From Delphinapterus leucas (Eukaryota; Chordata; Mammalia; Artiodactyla; Monodontidae), in assembly GCF_002288925.2 (NCBI RefSeq), contig NW_022098008.1, forward strand, positions 5,935,971 through 5,999,970: a stretch of 64,000 nt of DNA, written 5' to 3'. The translations under genes were made by a program, and so were the position numbers. Shown here in pieces: positions 33,975-45,190 of this stretch. The stretch's first letter is position 1. Each line of letters starts with the position of its first letter. The notes under the pieces were generated by a model. The model saw only the letters and a program-made list of their open reading frames with translations. It was not told the origin of the DNA and did no database searches.

Positions 33975-35400
33975 GCTTGTGTCAATCAGAACATATTAGA
34001 ATATGCTATGGAAACAAACAACTCCAAAATCTTAATAGCTTAACACAGTAAAGGTTTATATTTTGTTCAGGCTGCACAGTAAATTTGAGTCAGCAGAGGA
34101 ATTCTCTCACACCAGTCACTCAGAGATGTAGAATGAAGGAAGTTGCATCCCACAGTATCCTTCTTTCCTTGATTGCTACACTAGGGAGGAAAAGAGTGCT
34201 TCACTCTCTGGCAATTGACATCTTCCACATGGAAGTGACACATCACTTTTATTCATTTTCCATTGACCAAGTAAGTATCCTAGTTATCTTTTGCTGCATA
34301 AAACCCCCCAGAAAACTTAGCGGTTGAAAACATCAACATCATTTATTTTCCTCCTGAATCAGCAACTTGGGCAGGATTGGCAATGGCAGCTCATCCCTGC
34401 TCCATGTGTCAATTGGGATGGCTTAAAGGCTGAGAACTGGAGTCCTTAGAGGCTTACTCACTTACATGTCTAGTGGTCATTGCTGGCTGGTAGCTGAAAC
34501 TCAACTGGGACTGTTGGCTGGAACACCTTCACATGCCTCTCCACATGGTTACTTGACTTCTTCACACTATAGTTGCTGGGTTCCAAGAATGACCATCCTC
34601 TAAGAATCAAGCAGAAGTGCATGGCATCCTTATAATCCTGTCTCTGAAGTCAGATAACACCACTTCCATCATGGTCACAAAGAACTGCCCAGGTTCAGTT
34701 GAGGAGGGCATAGAACCTCACTCGATGAGAGGAGTGCCAGTCACATATGGGTTGGGATATATTATGGCCCCCATTCGTGGGAAATACAGTCTACCACAGT
34801 ACCTTATATAGCACATCAAATTCCTGTATGCCTACAAGGAGGATGCATCAGTTAGCTTGTTCTGCGTAACAAACCACCTCCAGAATTAACAGATTGGAAT
34901 AACTATTTTATTTAGCTCACAATTCTGTGGGTCATCTCTTCGTTCTAGCTATTCAATTGATCTCTGCTGGTCTATCTCTTGTTTGTGTGGTCAACTGGCA
35001 GCTGGTGGGTCATTTGGTAGCTGGATCATCTAAGGCGTCCTCATTGACATATGAGGCCAGTTGGCAGGCTGTCAGCCAGGGATGTTGGGTAGGGTGACAG
35101 AGTCACTGGGCTCGTTTAGCAAACTAGCCTGAGCTACTTTGCATGTAGGGTTCTAAAGATCAATGAGGAAGAGGGCAAGCCCCGATACCTAAGTATTTTC
35201 ACGTCTTTGTTTCATGCAACTGTTGTCAAATTGTCCAAAGAGAGTCACGTGGCCAGGGCCAGAGTCAGTATAGGAGAGAATTACATAAGGGCTTGGATAT
35301 AGGGAAGGGAATTAGTGCAGCCAGTTTTGCTGACAAAACCATAACCATAATAGAGAGGTGAACTAGAATGTTTAACAGTGCTATTACTACCACGGTGCAC
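33975..35400 (+). mobile_element. Cluster of three related old repeats, family not assigned
   Basis: Three segments starting near 33980, 34270 and 34850 share an order of landmarks: '(t)gctgcataa' or 'tgttctgcgtaacaaa' at the head, a 'ttattt' block, 'ggcagctggtgggtcatttg'-type middle sequence, and 'catggtcacaaagaactgcc'-type ends. They look like copies of one dispersed mammalian repeat inserted side by side. None encodes a protein. Confidence 0.45.
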
Positions 35401-35599
35401 CTACCTGGTCACCAGACATTTAGTTTACTCCTTCCTTAAGAAAATACATACATCCCTTTCTCAAGAGAGACCACTCCAAAGTTCCATCCACTAATGGCAA
35501 GAAGCTCAGAGTCTAGGATCTGTGAATGAAGGGCACTAGTTTGTTCAAAGGGAATGCTGAGCAGTCATTTCACATGAAGCCTGAATGTGGCTTCTTTTT

Positions 35600-35841
35600 T
35601 TTTTTAATTTTAATTTTGTTGGAGTATAGCTGATTTATAATGTTGTGTTAGTTTCAGGTATACAGCAAAGTAATTCAGATATATATATATATATTCATTC
35701 TTTTTTAGATTCTTTTCTTATATAGGTTATTACAGAATATTGAGTAGAGTTCCCTGTGCTATGCAGTAGGTCCTTGTTGGTTATCTATCTTATATATAGT
35801 GGTGTATGTGTATTCATCCCAAACTCCTGATTTATCCCTCC
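35600..35841 (-). mobile_element. L1 3' end, antisense, artiodactyl type
   Basis: A T-rich head, then 'tgttggagtatagctgattt', 'agagttccctgtgctatgca' and 'ggtccttgttggttatctat', ending 'tgatttatccctcc'. An exact 13-base target-site duplication, 'tgtggcttctttt', is at 35587-35599 and 35842-35854. It includes a short (AT)n run near 35680. Confidence 0.92.
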
Positions 35842-35854
35842 TGTGGCTTCTTTT

Positions 35855-36861
35855 GATCTGGAGACCTGTGGACTAAGAAGATGTTATCAACCATCCACTC
35901 AGCCACCCAGTGCACAAAGGATAGCCACAAAACTCTCCCATTATCCCAAGGGAAGAATGACACACATTCATTAATCTCTGGTCATACCAATTATAAATTC
36001 CCCTGGGCAGACAGTTTGAGGGTCCCTGGCCCTGGGGATGGGGATTGCTTCTTCATTAGATCCAGACTCTTGTCCTGGAAATAGACCCCTGTCTATTATT
36101 TCCTGTGACATCTGAACCCTCCACTGGGGAGGTTCTTCCTTATTGGCCATCATTTTGACCACAGCTGGATTGATTTTTGGGGAATATTTCCTTCTTGGGG
36201 ACTGAGCAATTTTCTCCACCTCTTTCTTGCCATAGATAGAGAACCCCAAATTTCCTTTGTTTAGAACAGCAAAAGTTCACATTGGCATTTCTTTTGGAAA
36301 CACAGATCTTTCAAAACTTCTTTGAATTCTTCTCTGTTTAATTTCACTCATCTCCCGGTGTCAAAGGTCATGTTCTTTTCAAGACATACTTCTGTGATTT
36401 GCTATATTTCTCTGCCTTTTCACTCCATCTATCTCTCAGTCTTTCTCTTTCCCTCTCTCTATGTCTGTGCATGCTTTGAGCCTGTTTGGGAAACACAATT
36501 TCTGGTTCTCTTTTCCCTGCGCCTTTTTGTTCAGTTGAAAGAATTTGCTGGCACCATACTTTTAGTTGGGCTTTAGTCTGAAGCACCTTAATCCATTCCG
36601 TCTTCAGTAGTAGGTTTGATTTTTTTTTTCTGCACATGGCTGGGTTTTAATCACTCTAGGACCCAAGTTCTGTCATTTACTGGTTCAGACTGAGAAGCAT
36701 TTTCCTCTTCCTCTGACAAATCCATAGAATTCTTCCCTTTCATCCCTCCTTACAACCAATCAGTTATTTTCTGAGCTTGTATTTTTCTTGTACCTTAACA
36801 AATGCAGTGAGCAGCAACACACCCACACTTGTAACATTGTGTTTGATGGCCCTTTCTAGAG
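35855..36861. other. Intron 1, no gene
   Basis: No gene is supported. A pyrimidine-rich run is at 36420-36465. Frames on both strands (84-92 codons) overlap each other and have no family resemblance. Confidence 0.4.
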
Positions 36862-37081
36862 TAGGGGTCAAACAAACTCTGGCCTGGGACCAAATCTGAC
36901 CCACTGCCCATTTTTTCAAATAAAGTTTTATTGGAATATAGCCTGACCATTCATTTGCCTATGATCTATGACTGTGTTTAAGGTACAGCAGGGTGTGTTT
37001 AGTGTGACAGAGACCTTATAGCCAGTGAAGCCTAAAATATTTATGATCTGGCTCTTACAAAAGAAGCTCGCTGAGCCCTGC
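36862..37081. mobile_element. Non-autonomous DNA-transposon fossil (hAT-like)
   Basis: The ends 'gtaggggtcaaacaaactc' and 'agctcgctgagccctgc' are inverted relatives of each other. The centre carries 'aataaagttttattggaata', 'ttatagccagtgaagcctaa' and 'aatatttatgatctggctct', typical of a common mammalian MITE. I infer the hAT group from memory but not the exact family. Confidence 0.65.
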
Positions 37082-38279
37082 TGTAGACTTACAATTCTAT
37101 TAGAGCATCTTTTGCCTTCCAGGACAGGAATATATTTTGACCAAATGTTGGACCATTGCATAGCTTGGGTTGCTGCTTTTCAGTCTCTGATAATAGTTTC
37201 CTTGCTGCTTCTGCCACCTAGCAGCTATCAATGCTGTATATTTTAGGTTTGGGGCAGCACTGTATTTCAGGTACCAATTTTTGTATCAGCAAAGATGTTA
37301 TAGGTTGTGACGGGTTAATAAACCTCCCACACCAGAGGTTTACTTCTTGCATACACGTCCTGGCCAGTGTGGGCCAGGAGGGAGCTTCTGCTCATCTGGG
37401 CTGGGCTGTAGGTGTCCTCCTCATGACAGACACTTCTGTAATCATTGTACCATGGAGAGAAAGTGCTGTGAGACCTCTCACTGGCATTTACATGCCTCTG
37501 CCCAGGAGAGAAACACTTCACTTCTGTCCACATTATTTTGGCCAAAGCATGACTACTTGGAACTTCAAAGGAGGTCAGAAAGTACACCCAGAAGGAACCC
37601 AGAAGAAGGAAATAGGGAATATTTTGGAAAGTCCCTGACCACCGCATCTTCTTTCTACTTTCTTTGGGTTTCATTCTTTTCCACATTTCTGAAGTGGGAT
37701 CTTTAATTCACCAGTTTTCAGCTTCCTTTCTTATTATGGAGCTTGGCAGCAACAGGGAGCATTGAGATCAGCAGAGAGTCACTAGGTCAATCAGGACGTG
37801 CAGGGATGTGCACCTGCCGAAGGGAGCCCTTTCAGGAAGGAATGTCGTGGGGAGCCTGGTCCGGCTGCTTTGGTCAGAGTGCTGCACGTGGAGCAGGGCA
37901 GAGCCGGGCAGGCTGGGCCCCTCCAGGCTTCTCCACACGTGTCTCATCCACATCTGACCCTGCACATTGCCCTTCCTGGGGCTGCTTGGCTTCCACCTCC
38001 CAAATTTTGTGCAGGCACCTGTGAGGGCCAGCTCTCACCTGGGAGCATTCCAGGAAGGGGATTCTGGTGGGGACTTGCTCCACTTTCCCCTCCCAATTCT
38101 GGCACAAATTCCTCTTCTGTTCAACTCTAACCAAGAGCCATGGAGGGAAAGGGGCTCTAAGAAATGTGACTCCCAGCAAAGCCAAATTGACAGTAGGACA
38201 ATTCAGCTCAACTTGTAAGATGAACAATTTCCCTCTGAGCACCACTTTTACTGCACAACACAAGTTTGCTCTTGGGAAG
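37082..38279. other. Intron 1, no gene; possible repeat at 37230-37700
   Basis: 37230-37700 has landmarks ('gtaccaatttttgtatcagc', 'cacattattttggccaaagc') similar to the repeat cluster at 34-35.4 kb. The GC-richer part 37780-38200 has overlapping frames on both strands but no family resemblance. Confidence 0.4.
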
Positions 38280-38885
38280 ACTTTCAAAATTTTTCACAAT
38301 TATTTTGCGTTTTACGTTTAGATCTATGATCCATTTTGAGTTGATTTTTGTGAAAGGTGTAAAGTATGTATCTAGATTCATATTTTCGTGTGGGTATCTA
38401 TTTAGTTGTTCTATCCTTTCTCCATTTAATTGTCTTTGCGCCTTGGTCAACGTCAGTTGACTACATTAATGTGGGTCTTTCCAGTCCGTTGATCTATTTG
38501 TCTCTTCTGCATTACCACTCTGTCCTGATTACGGTTGCTTTGTACTAAGTCTTGAAATCAGGCAGTGTGGGTCCTCCAACTTTGTTCTTCTCCTTCAACA
38601 TCGTGTTGGCTATTCTGGGGCTTTTGCTTCTTCGTTTAAACTTTAGAATCAGTGTGTTGATATCTACAAAATTAACTTGCTGTGATTTCGATTGCCATTG
38701 CATTGAATCTATAGATTAATTTGGAAAGAACTGACATCTTGACAATACTGTCTTCCTATTTATGTACACGGAATATCTTCCTATTTATTTACATGGAATA
38801 TTTATTGAGATCATCTTTGATTTATTTCATCATAGTTTTATAGAATATTTTAGTTAGAATTTTTATTTATTCCTTTCACACCTCA
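38280..38885 (-). mobile_element. Old L1 ORF2 fragment, antisense
   Basis: The minus-strand frame 38208-38450 includes [20 protein letters not shown], an L1 ORF2 C-terminal segment. 38640-38830 continues as diverged antisense L1 ('cattgaatctatagattaat'). A 25-base tandem duplication lies within it at 38751-38800. Confidence 0.75.
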
Positions 38886-39189
38886 TGGTAAAATGGAGTA
38901 TGACTATGTATGTGGGAAAGAATGAAAAAATATATTTTCTATCACGTATCACACACACACAACACACACATATATATTATGTGACACATATACTTAAAAG
39001 CAAATGTGTATCATAGCTAAAGGCTGATTTCTTTTTGCCCAGTGACAACCCTTCAGATTAATTTGTGGTAATCAAATATATAATCATTTAGAATGGAAAA
39101 TTGGCATCATTTCAATAAGGAATAGTCAGACTAGCATTGGTGGAAAGTACTCAGATTTGCAGGAAAGAGGGAGTGATGGCCACCACGAT
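38886..39189. repeat. Intron 1 stretch with a (CA)n microsatellite
   Basis: A short interrupted CA repeat at 38950-38970 runs into a TA-rich stretch. Nothing else is recognised. Confidence 0.6.
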
Positions 39190-39330
39190 AATAATCTCAT
39201 TTATGGTGCACCAGTGACGTACTCAACCCCGCCAGCCATGCAGTGTCTGTAGTTCTGTTCATGTGAGGAAACAGGGACTTAGGGAGGCCCCGTGCTCACT
39301 CCGAGTTACAGTTAGTGATGGAAATTGGTT
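39190..39330 (-). mobile_element. Antisense MIR fragment
   Basis: 'ataataatctcatttatggt', 'tgtgaggaaacagggactta' and 'gccccgtgctcactccgagt' follow the reverse of MIR. Diverged. Confidence 0.5.
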
Positions 39331-42300
39331 TCTACCTTCAGTCTGTCGGACTTCAAAGCACTTCACTAAAATATCCTTTTTATAGAAAAGTATTTTACAT
39401 TAGACTGTCCTTTACCATCTAAAAGAAGAACAGTACTGTTTAACAAAAAATGAAAAATACACGTGGAAAAGAATGAACATACAGATAATCTGTTGCTCCA
39501 TGGAAAAGCCTCCAAGAAACAAAGCAGTTGTCACATAATAAATAAAAACGATGGGTGTTTAGTAGGCTTGGCAATTAGAAGCGATCCCAAATTACCCCAA
39601 AATGCATTGAACAGGAAAGGATGAAATGGTCCAGGAGAGATAGGAGCCCATTATCATGATAGTAGGTAATACCATGCTCAAGATCTCTTTTAAAGGCATT
39701 TTAGCCCATTTTATTTAGTTTGCATTGTATGGTAAATTTAAAAAGTCTTTTTAAAGATATGTCTTAAAGGCATTTTCACACATTTTAGTACTAATAAAGA
39801 CATTTTAGTACATTTCATTTAGTTTACATAACATGGTAAAAATTTTTTTCCACGAAGGGAGGAGGGGTGAGGATATATAAACATATTTAATTTAGATTGA
39901 CAATGTTTTCACTGTTTTTGTTCACTTTATTTTGAGCTACTCTATTTGTTTTATACTCTGAATTTTGAAAACTCAACTAGCTCCTAAGGAAGCAGCCACG
40001 GGGGAGCTGTAGTGGCTTCATTCATCTTCCTGTCCACTGGGGCCGGAATAAAGGACGGGGGAGGCCCGTGTAATTCAAGGTCTGAGGGCGTTCCGCTGTT
40101 TCATTTATTTATTAGCCTTAAGAAAAACGCATGATTCAGATGCGGGGTTAGGAAAGAATGTGGTTTATAAGCTTATACATTCTTAATGAATACTGTTCTG
40201 TTTTCTTTCCTTGACAACCTTATAAAAGATTCTATTTAGTTGAGAAGTCCATATTAAGGTGTTTGGAGTTAGACTTCAAAAGGCAAATGCAGAATAAATT
40301 GGTGGCTGTTTTCTTTCTGGAAGAGCCCAGATTCTTCAGTGGGCTCAGGTTTTGCAATGGTCAGGGCCACTGGCCTCATGAGCAGTGGCTGACTGTCTTA
40401 AGCCGTTGGCCATCTGGGAATCTGGTCCCCCCAACCGAGGCTGGGGACACTGCTTGAAGCTGAGATTCCTTCTCTGGTGTGTGGGATGGACCAGGGAATG
40501 CCGCGCATCTGGTGAGCAGGGGTGCCAGCCCCTCAGATCAGATTACAATGGAGGGACTTAGGGCCTTTGTCCGCCCCCTCCTCCCTAAAAGTATATTCAC
40601 AATCGTAGTTTATGCTGGGTTAGCATGGAGATGTATGTAATCTTTGAGCTTAGAATCTTAGGTTTTTTGGTTGTTATTGTTTTGATTTTGAACGAAATTA
40701 AAACATTTCTGTGGGCCCGTAAAAATATTAGGGGACCCAGGCTCTGTGTCCCCTGTGCCCAGTGAAGAGGTCACCTGAGGCCCACACTAGTCACTTCTCA
40801 GTGGTCAAGACGCTGATAGTTAAAAAAAAAAGAAAAAATATGACATAGAGACTCCAGTATTTAAAACCAAAACCCGTGTATCAAGTCTTATTACATAATG
40901 TACCCAGCTCAGTAAGGCATTGGGTCTTCAACTGATTACCGTTGGATCTTTTAAAAAGAGAAGCACAGGAAAAGCTCCTACAGGTAGAGTACTTTGTCCC
41001 CCTCTTCCTGCAAGGACTCACAATCACAGACTTTCTGTTCCTTTAGCTACTAATTTTCACTAGACAGTCACGCATATTTTCACACCATTTTCAGTCTTTC
41101 TGGAGAAATCAGAGCCAATAAAGTCACTGATTGTTTCTCCCTTACTGGGTTAATGAAGTAAGTGAAAAGCCACACCAGGAAAACAGCTGTCCTGGTTGTT
41201 TACTGGTTAGCTTTCTGTCCACAGCTCAGTTAACTTCATTTGGGAAGGTTTAAAATAAAATCGGTTTTCACGGCTCCATGTGTGTAGCAATTGTGGTCTC
41301 AAATTTGATGTCTTCAGAAGACAGGCTGTCGGGTCCCTGTGTACCTCGGCCCATGGTGCCTACGTGCTGGGGAGCACTGGTGGTTACCTGACACCTTTTT
41401 GCAACGATTGGAACATGTGTGTGAGGGTAAGAGTACAATTAGGCACTTAATTGTGGCCAAAAATAGCAATGGCTGGAGATTATAAGAACATCCCTTTGGA
41501 TCCTTCTGTTTCCTGGCTGTTGTGGAAGCAGATTCCTTTGGCCCCTCAAGGACTGGCCGCACCTGGTCTAGTGGATCATCTCTGCACAAGCAGGGTGCGG
41601 AGCTCTGCTGCAGGGGTCTGCAGGAAAAGACCACCCCCAGCTCCCTGGGCTGGAGCCCTGGCTCTCTCCCCATCAGCTCCACAACCCTGGTACCTTCCTT
41701 CCGTTCAGGGCCGTGCGTTTCCTCAGCTGTAGAGCAGTGCAGGCACCAGCACCCACCACCCCCATAGGGCTGTTGTGTTAAAGGGCTTAATGTACCTGAG
41801 TGTTTAGCACAAAAATATAGACATGAGTATTTGCTGTGATTGCCTTTTTTCCGGGTATCACTTGACGCAAATAATTGGGAGAGAGAGGAAGGGGAAATGA
41901 AGGCATTGAGGGTGGGCCTGGGTCCCTTTCCTTTCTGCTGGGTGTCAGCCTGGGCCCCATATGGTGGTTTGGCTGATCTGCTTTGCTTCCCACTCTCCCT
42001 GTGGTTATGGCCTGATATCTGAAGGGGGCATGGGGGGGCATCTCCAGGGTGAAGTTAGAGATGCTCGTGGCATGGAGTGAACCCAGTACCAACCAGAAAA
42101 GGTGAAGGCTTCCCCAGGCTCTGGTATTTGAAAGACCCACCCCGTACTTGCCAGATTGTACCGTAACTTTTAATATGCTAAAACCTCAGTGGAAGTTCTT
42201 AGGGCCGCGGCCATATGGGTTTTTGATTGAAACTCCTTTGAGTATTTCACCAACTAAATATATTGGGTGAGGATTAAATATCTTAAACTGTGTGCCATCC

Positions 42301-43100
42301 CATAGTGTGTGCTGTTCAGAGCAAGGTTCCAGCATAATGTTTGGAGAAGCTAAAGCCTAAATCCAGGCTTGCATAATCAAAGGAAGTATGATGTCTGTTA
42401 CATTGTGTGAAATTGTATAGAATTGTAATGGTGTGCCTTTTAGGGGGTGTGTGACTAGAAAGAGATAAATAGAAAATAAGAATTAGTGTGCAAATGTGGA
42501 TTTTTTAAAAATGCATTAGTAAGAGGCCAATAATAAATGTGCATTTTCTTTTTGCTACTGGAGCCCAAGAGAGGTGGTGAAGGAAACTAGCAAACTGACA
42601 CCTTCTTCTAAGTATTTCCCGCTCTCTCATCTTCTAGACCCTTTTCTATTAACCTATGTTCCCGTTAAAACATTAATTGCATAATTAACATAAAAGAAAA
42701 ACTTCTCCCTTGAGAGCCTGAGATAGTTTTTAGGTTTTATTTAAATAAAACATTTCAAATCCATTTGGAGGCCTTAATTTCCTACAGTTGGGGTATTTCT
42801 GATCCTCTGGTGCAGGCAGTGAAGTTGGTTGTCTTATTTTATCTGTACCTTCTGTGTTCTTGCATTCACTTTTGAATGAAATCCATTTCTCCATTTACCA
42901 GGGAAAATTTGAATTTGATGGCATGGCTGTTTTGCATTATTTAAATATCCAATACTGGGTTATTTATATAGAAAAAACATGGTTATTTAATAAGAAACTT
43001 AAATTTTCAAAAGTTCAAACTGTTTTACTTCTGAAATCACTTTTAAAACCTGATATATTTCGACACTGATTAACATTGATAACATTTTGATAACCAGTCA
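39331..43100. other. Intron 1, right part, no gene
   Basis: No coding region is supported. A diverged local duplication is at 39691-39840. 41440-41770 is GC-richer and gives overlapping frames on both strands with no family match. 42440-43100 is AT-rich and leads to the exon 2 acceptor. Confidence 0.4.
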
Positions 43101-43156
43101 TGGGTACCACAGGTTTTCTAAATTGTACCTTTGCAATATTTTTTTTCTCTCCTTAG

Positions 43157-43354
43157 GAAGTTGAAGACCACGTGGCATTTTTAATAACAGTTCCAACTGC
43201 CCTGGCGATTTTCTTTGCTATCTTCATCCTCGTGTGCATCGAGTCAGTGTTTAAGAAGCTGCTCCGCCTTTTCTCTTTGGTGATATGGATTTGTCTCGTG
43301 GCCATGGGCTACTTGTTCATGTGTTTTGGAGGCACCGTCTCTCCCTGGGACCAG
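43157..43354 (+). CDS. ADCY2: ADCY2 exon 2 (residues 78-143)
   Basis: 198 bases, 66 codons, phase 0 at both ends. The preceding intron ends 'ctccttag' and the following donor is GTAAGG at 43355. The peptide starts EVEDHVAFLITVPTALAIFF, which joins directly to the exon 1 end at the first extracellular loop. Residues 84-105 form transmembrane helix 2, the basic loop KKLLR (110-114) follows, and residues 115-134 form helix 3, ending GGTVSPWDQ. From memory this exon is identical or nearly so to human ADCY2, in contrast to exon 1, so purifying selection is likely. Helices 4-6 and the C1 catalytic domain are encoded beyond this window. Codon use is less GC-rich than in exon 1. Confidence 0.96.
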
Positions 43355-43399
43355 GTAAGGTGTTGAAATGCCCTTTGTGTTTGTTTTTCTGTGCTTTGA

Positions 43400-45039
43400 T
43401 CTGTAACATACCAAGTTCTGTCAACTTGGCCCTAAACTGTAAACAGGAGACCAATAGCTGAGAAGGAAGTCTTCTGAAACAGCTGTCTCAGGCATGTCCC
43501 CATAATGAAGTCAATCAGCACCCGTTTGAACTCCTCAGACCTGCTGGCCATTGGGGTGCTGCCTGGGCTCACCTGGTCATGTGTTTCTTCTGATGGCTAA
43601 GTCTGCGTTTACACCTCTCACCACTTGGTCTTGGTAACTCCATTCTCCTCTAACCCCTGAGTTTCCCATTATTCTGGAATCCCTCTGGGACTGGAGCCTC
43701 ACTTTGTGCCTCTAAGTCTTCAAAGACTGGTCATTGCCCTTGAACTCTTTCTCAGTGACTGGATCTCCCTTCTTACAGACAGATGGCTGTGATACTGACT
43801 TTGTATCAACGTGATAACGTCATAGCAATAGGGAGACCCATAGTTCTTCATGTTGAAACTGGGGAGGCTCTTGATTTAGAAAATGGCTATGTCTGGAGGA
43901 TGTTAGATCTTTAGGAGAATGTAGTCTAATGGGCTTTTCCCTGTGTACTGCTGCCACAAGGCTGTAGCCTGCTGACTGCTTGGTCAAGTGCTGGGTCGTC
44001 CAGGGCGCAGATGTGGGCCGCAGATGGGAGTGTGCTAGTTACTAGCTTCAAGTTTGTGATGGGAGCCGAGGGGTTCTGTCACCCTCCAGGGAGAGATGAA
44101 ACTGAGCACCAAGGGCTGTCCCTGAGTTGGTGGCGACTCAAGAGCCTGGGGTAGGAGAGGAACAGGAACCACAGATGGATAGAGGAGAGGTCATTAGGAC
44201 ATGAGGCCCAGGGAGGGTGAATTGCTGTGGAGGCCAACGGAGAAGAGAGATTCAAGATGGGAACGCACAAAAGGGTTGACGTGCCTGAGTTGAGAGAGCA
44301 CTGGGTGAGCCCAAGGATGAGGTTTCCAGAGAATTCTGTCCCGTGACCTCAGCCAAACCATCCTCCTCTTTGGGCCTCGGTTTCTTCTGCAAAGGAAGAG
44401 GCTGGACGAAGTGAACTCAGGTTAGTCCCTCTGGCTCTAAAGGATGCTGTGATGGTGAGCACAGGTGGAAACAGTGCCTTTCCTCTCCTGCAGCTCCCCG
44501 AAGAGGCCCCAGTGCTCAGGGAAGCTCCCCTGGCCGTCTCCTCATGCCCCCGTTCAAACCTCTTGCAGGGCTGAGCACCCCCCCACCCCTGCCTCCACGC
44601 TCCGGCCAGCTCCTTCCCCCCCTCTGCTCCCGCCTTTGTCCTTCACACGCCCTCACCCAGCTGCCATCGACGGCACGTGTGGCCCGAGGTCCCTCCGCCT
44701 TCACACCAGTGCACGTGGACAGAAACAGAAAACCGGTTAAGAGCGTCTTTTGCTTTCTGTGGCGTGGACCCAGTGGCCTCTCCTAGCACCAGTGCCACCT
44801 TGTTTTAACAAAACAGTTTTAGAAGAAGCCTTACTATCTGGAACGGCAGTTTCCTTTTGTTCAGAATTCTCTGAGCTTACTTTTCTATGTGAATTACGGA
44901 ATCAGTTTGTCATGTTCAGTAAAAGCTCTACTGTTACTTTCATTAACCTCATCGGGCCCCTTCCCAGAGCAGCCTCCCCAGATGTCCAGCTGATACCCCA
45001 CCGGGCCACCCCCCATCTTTCTTGTTTTTCTGTAGCACT
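43400..45039. other. Intron 2, GC-richer, no gene
   Basis: 44330-44760 is GC-rich and C-rich, but frames there overlap on both strands and show no family resemblance. A MIR-like trace ('tttgggcctcggtttcttct') is near 44371-44390. No CpG clustering like that at exon 1. Confidence 0.4.
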
Positions 45040-45190
45040 CATGATGATCTACAGCACCTCAGAGCATGTGACATACCCCTATCTTTGTTAATCAACTGTC
45101 TCCCCTGCAAGAATATAAACTCCTTCCGGGGTCCGGGGGTGGATTTGACCATCATCGGTTGTTGTGTCTTCGCACCTCTGAGCATTCTCT
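45040..45190 (+). mobile_element. LINE2 (L2) 3' fragment
   Basis: 'tgtagcactcatgatgatct', 'caactgtctcccctgcaag' and 'aatataaactccttccgggg' follow the L2 3' UTR order. Old, non-coding. Confidence 0.65.

Larger units (their letters stand above)
24166..43156 (+). other. ADCY2: ADCY2 intron 1
   Basis: Phase-0 intron of about 19.0 kb, from donor GTGAGT to the acceptor 'ttttctctccttag' ending at 43156. A uridine-rich tract precedes the acceptor at 43139-43153. A branch-point candidate, 'ttctaaatt', lies near 43117-43125, about 35 bases upstream of the exon. Repeats inside it are listed separately. No additional exon, microRNA hairpin or nested gene is supported. Confidence 0.9.

Noticed and set aside
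43111..43156. Alternative upstream acceptor for exon 2
   Set aside because: No other AG lies between the likely branch point and the acceptor at 43155-43156, and the chosen one restores the known protein exactly.
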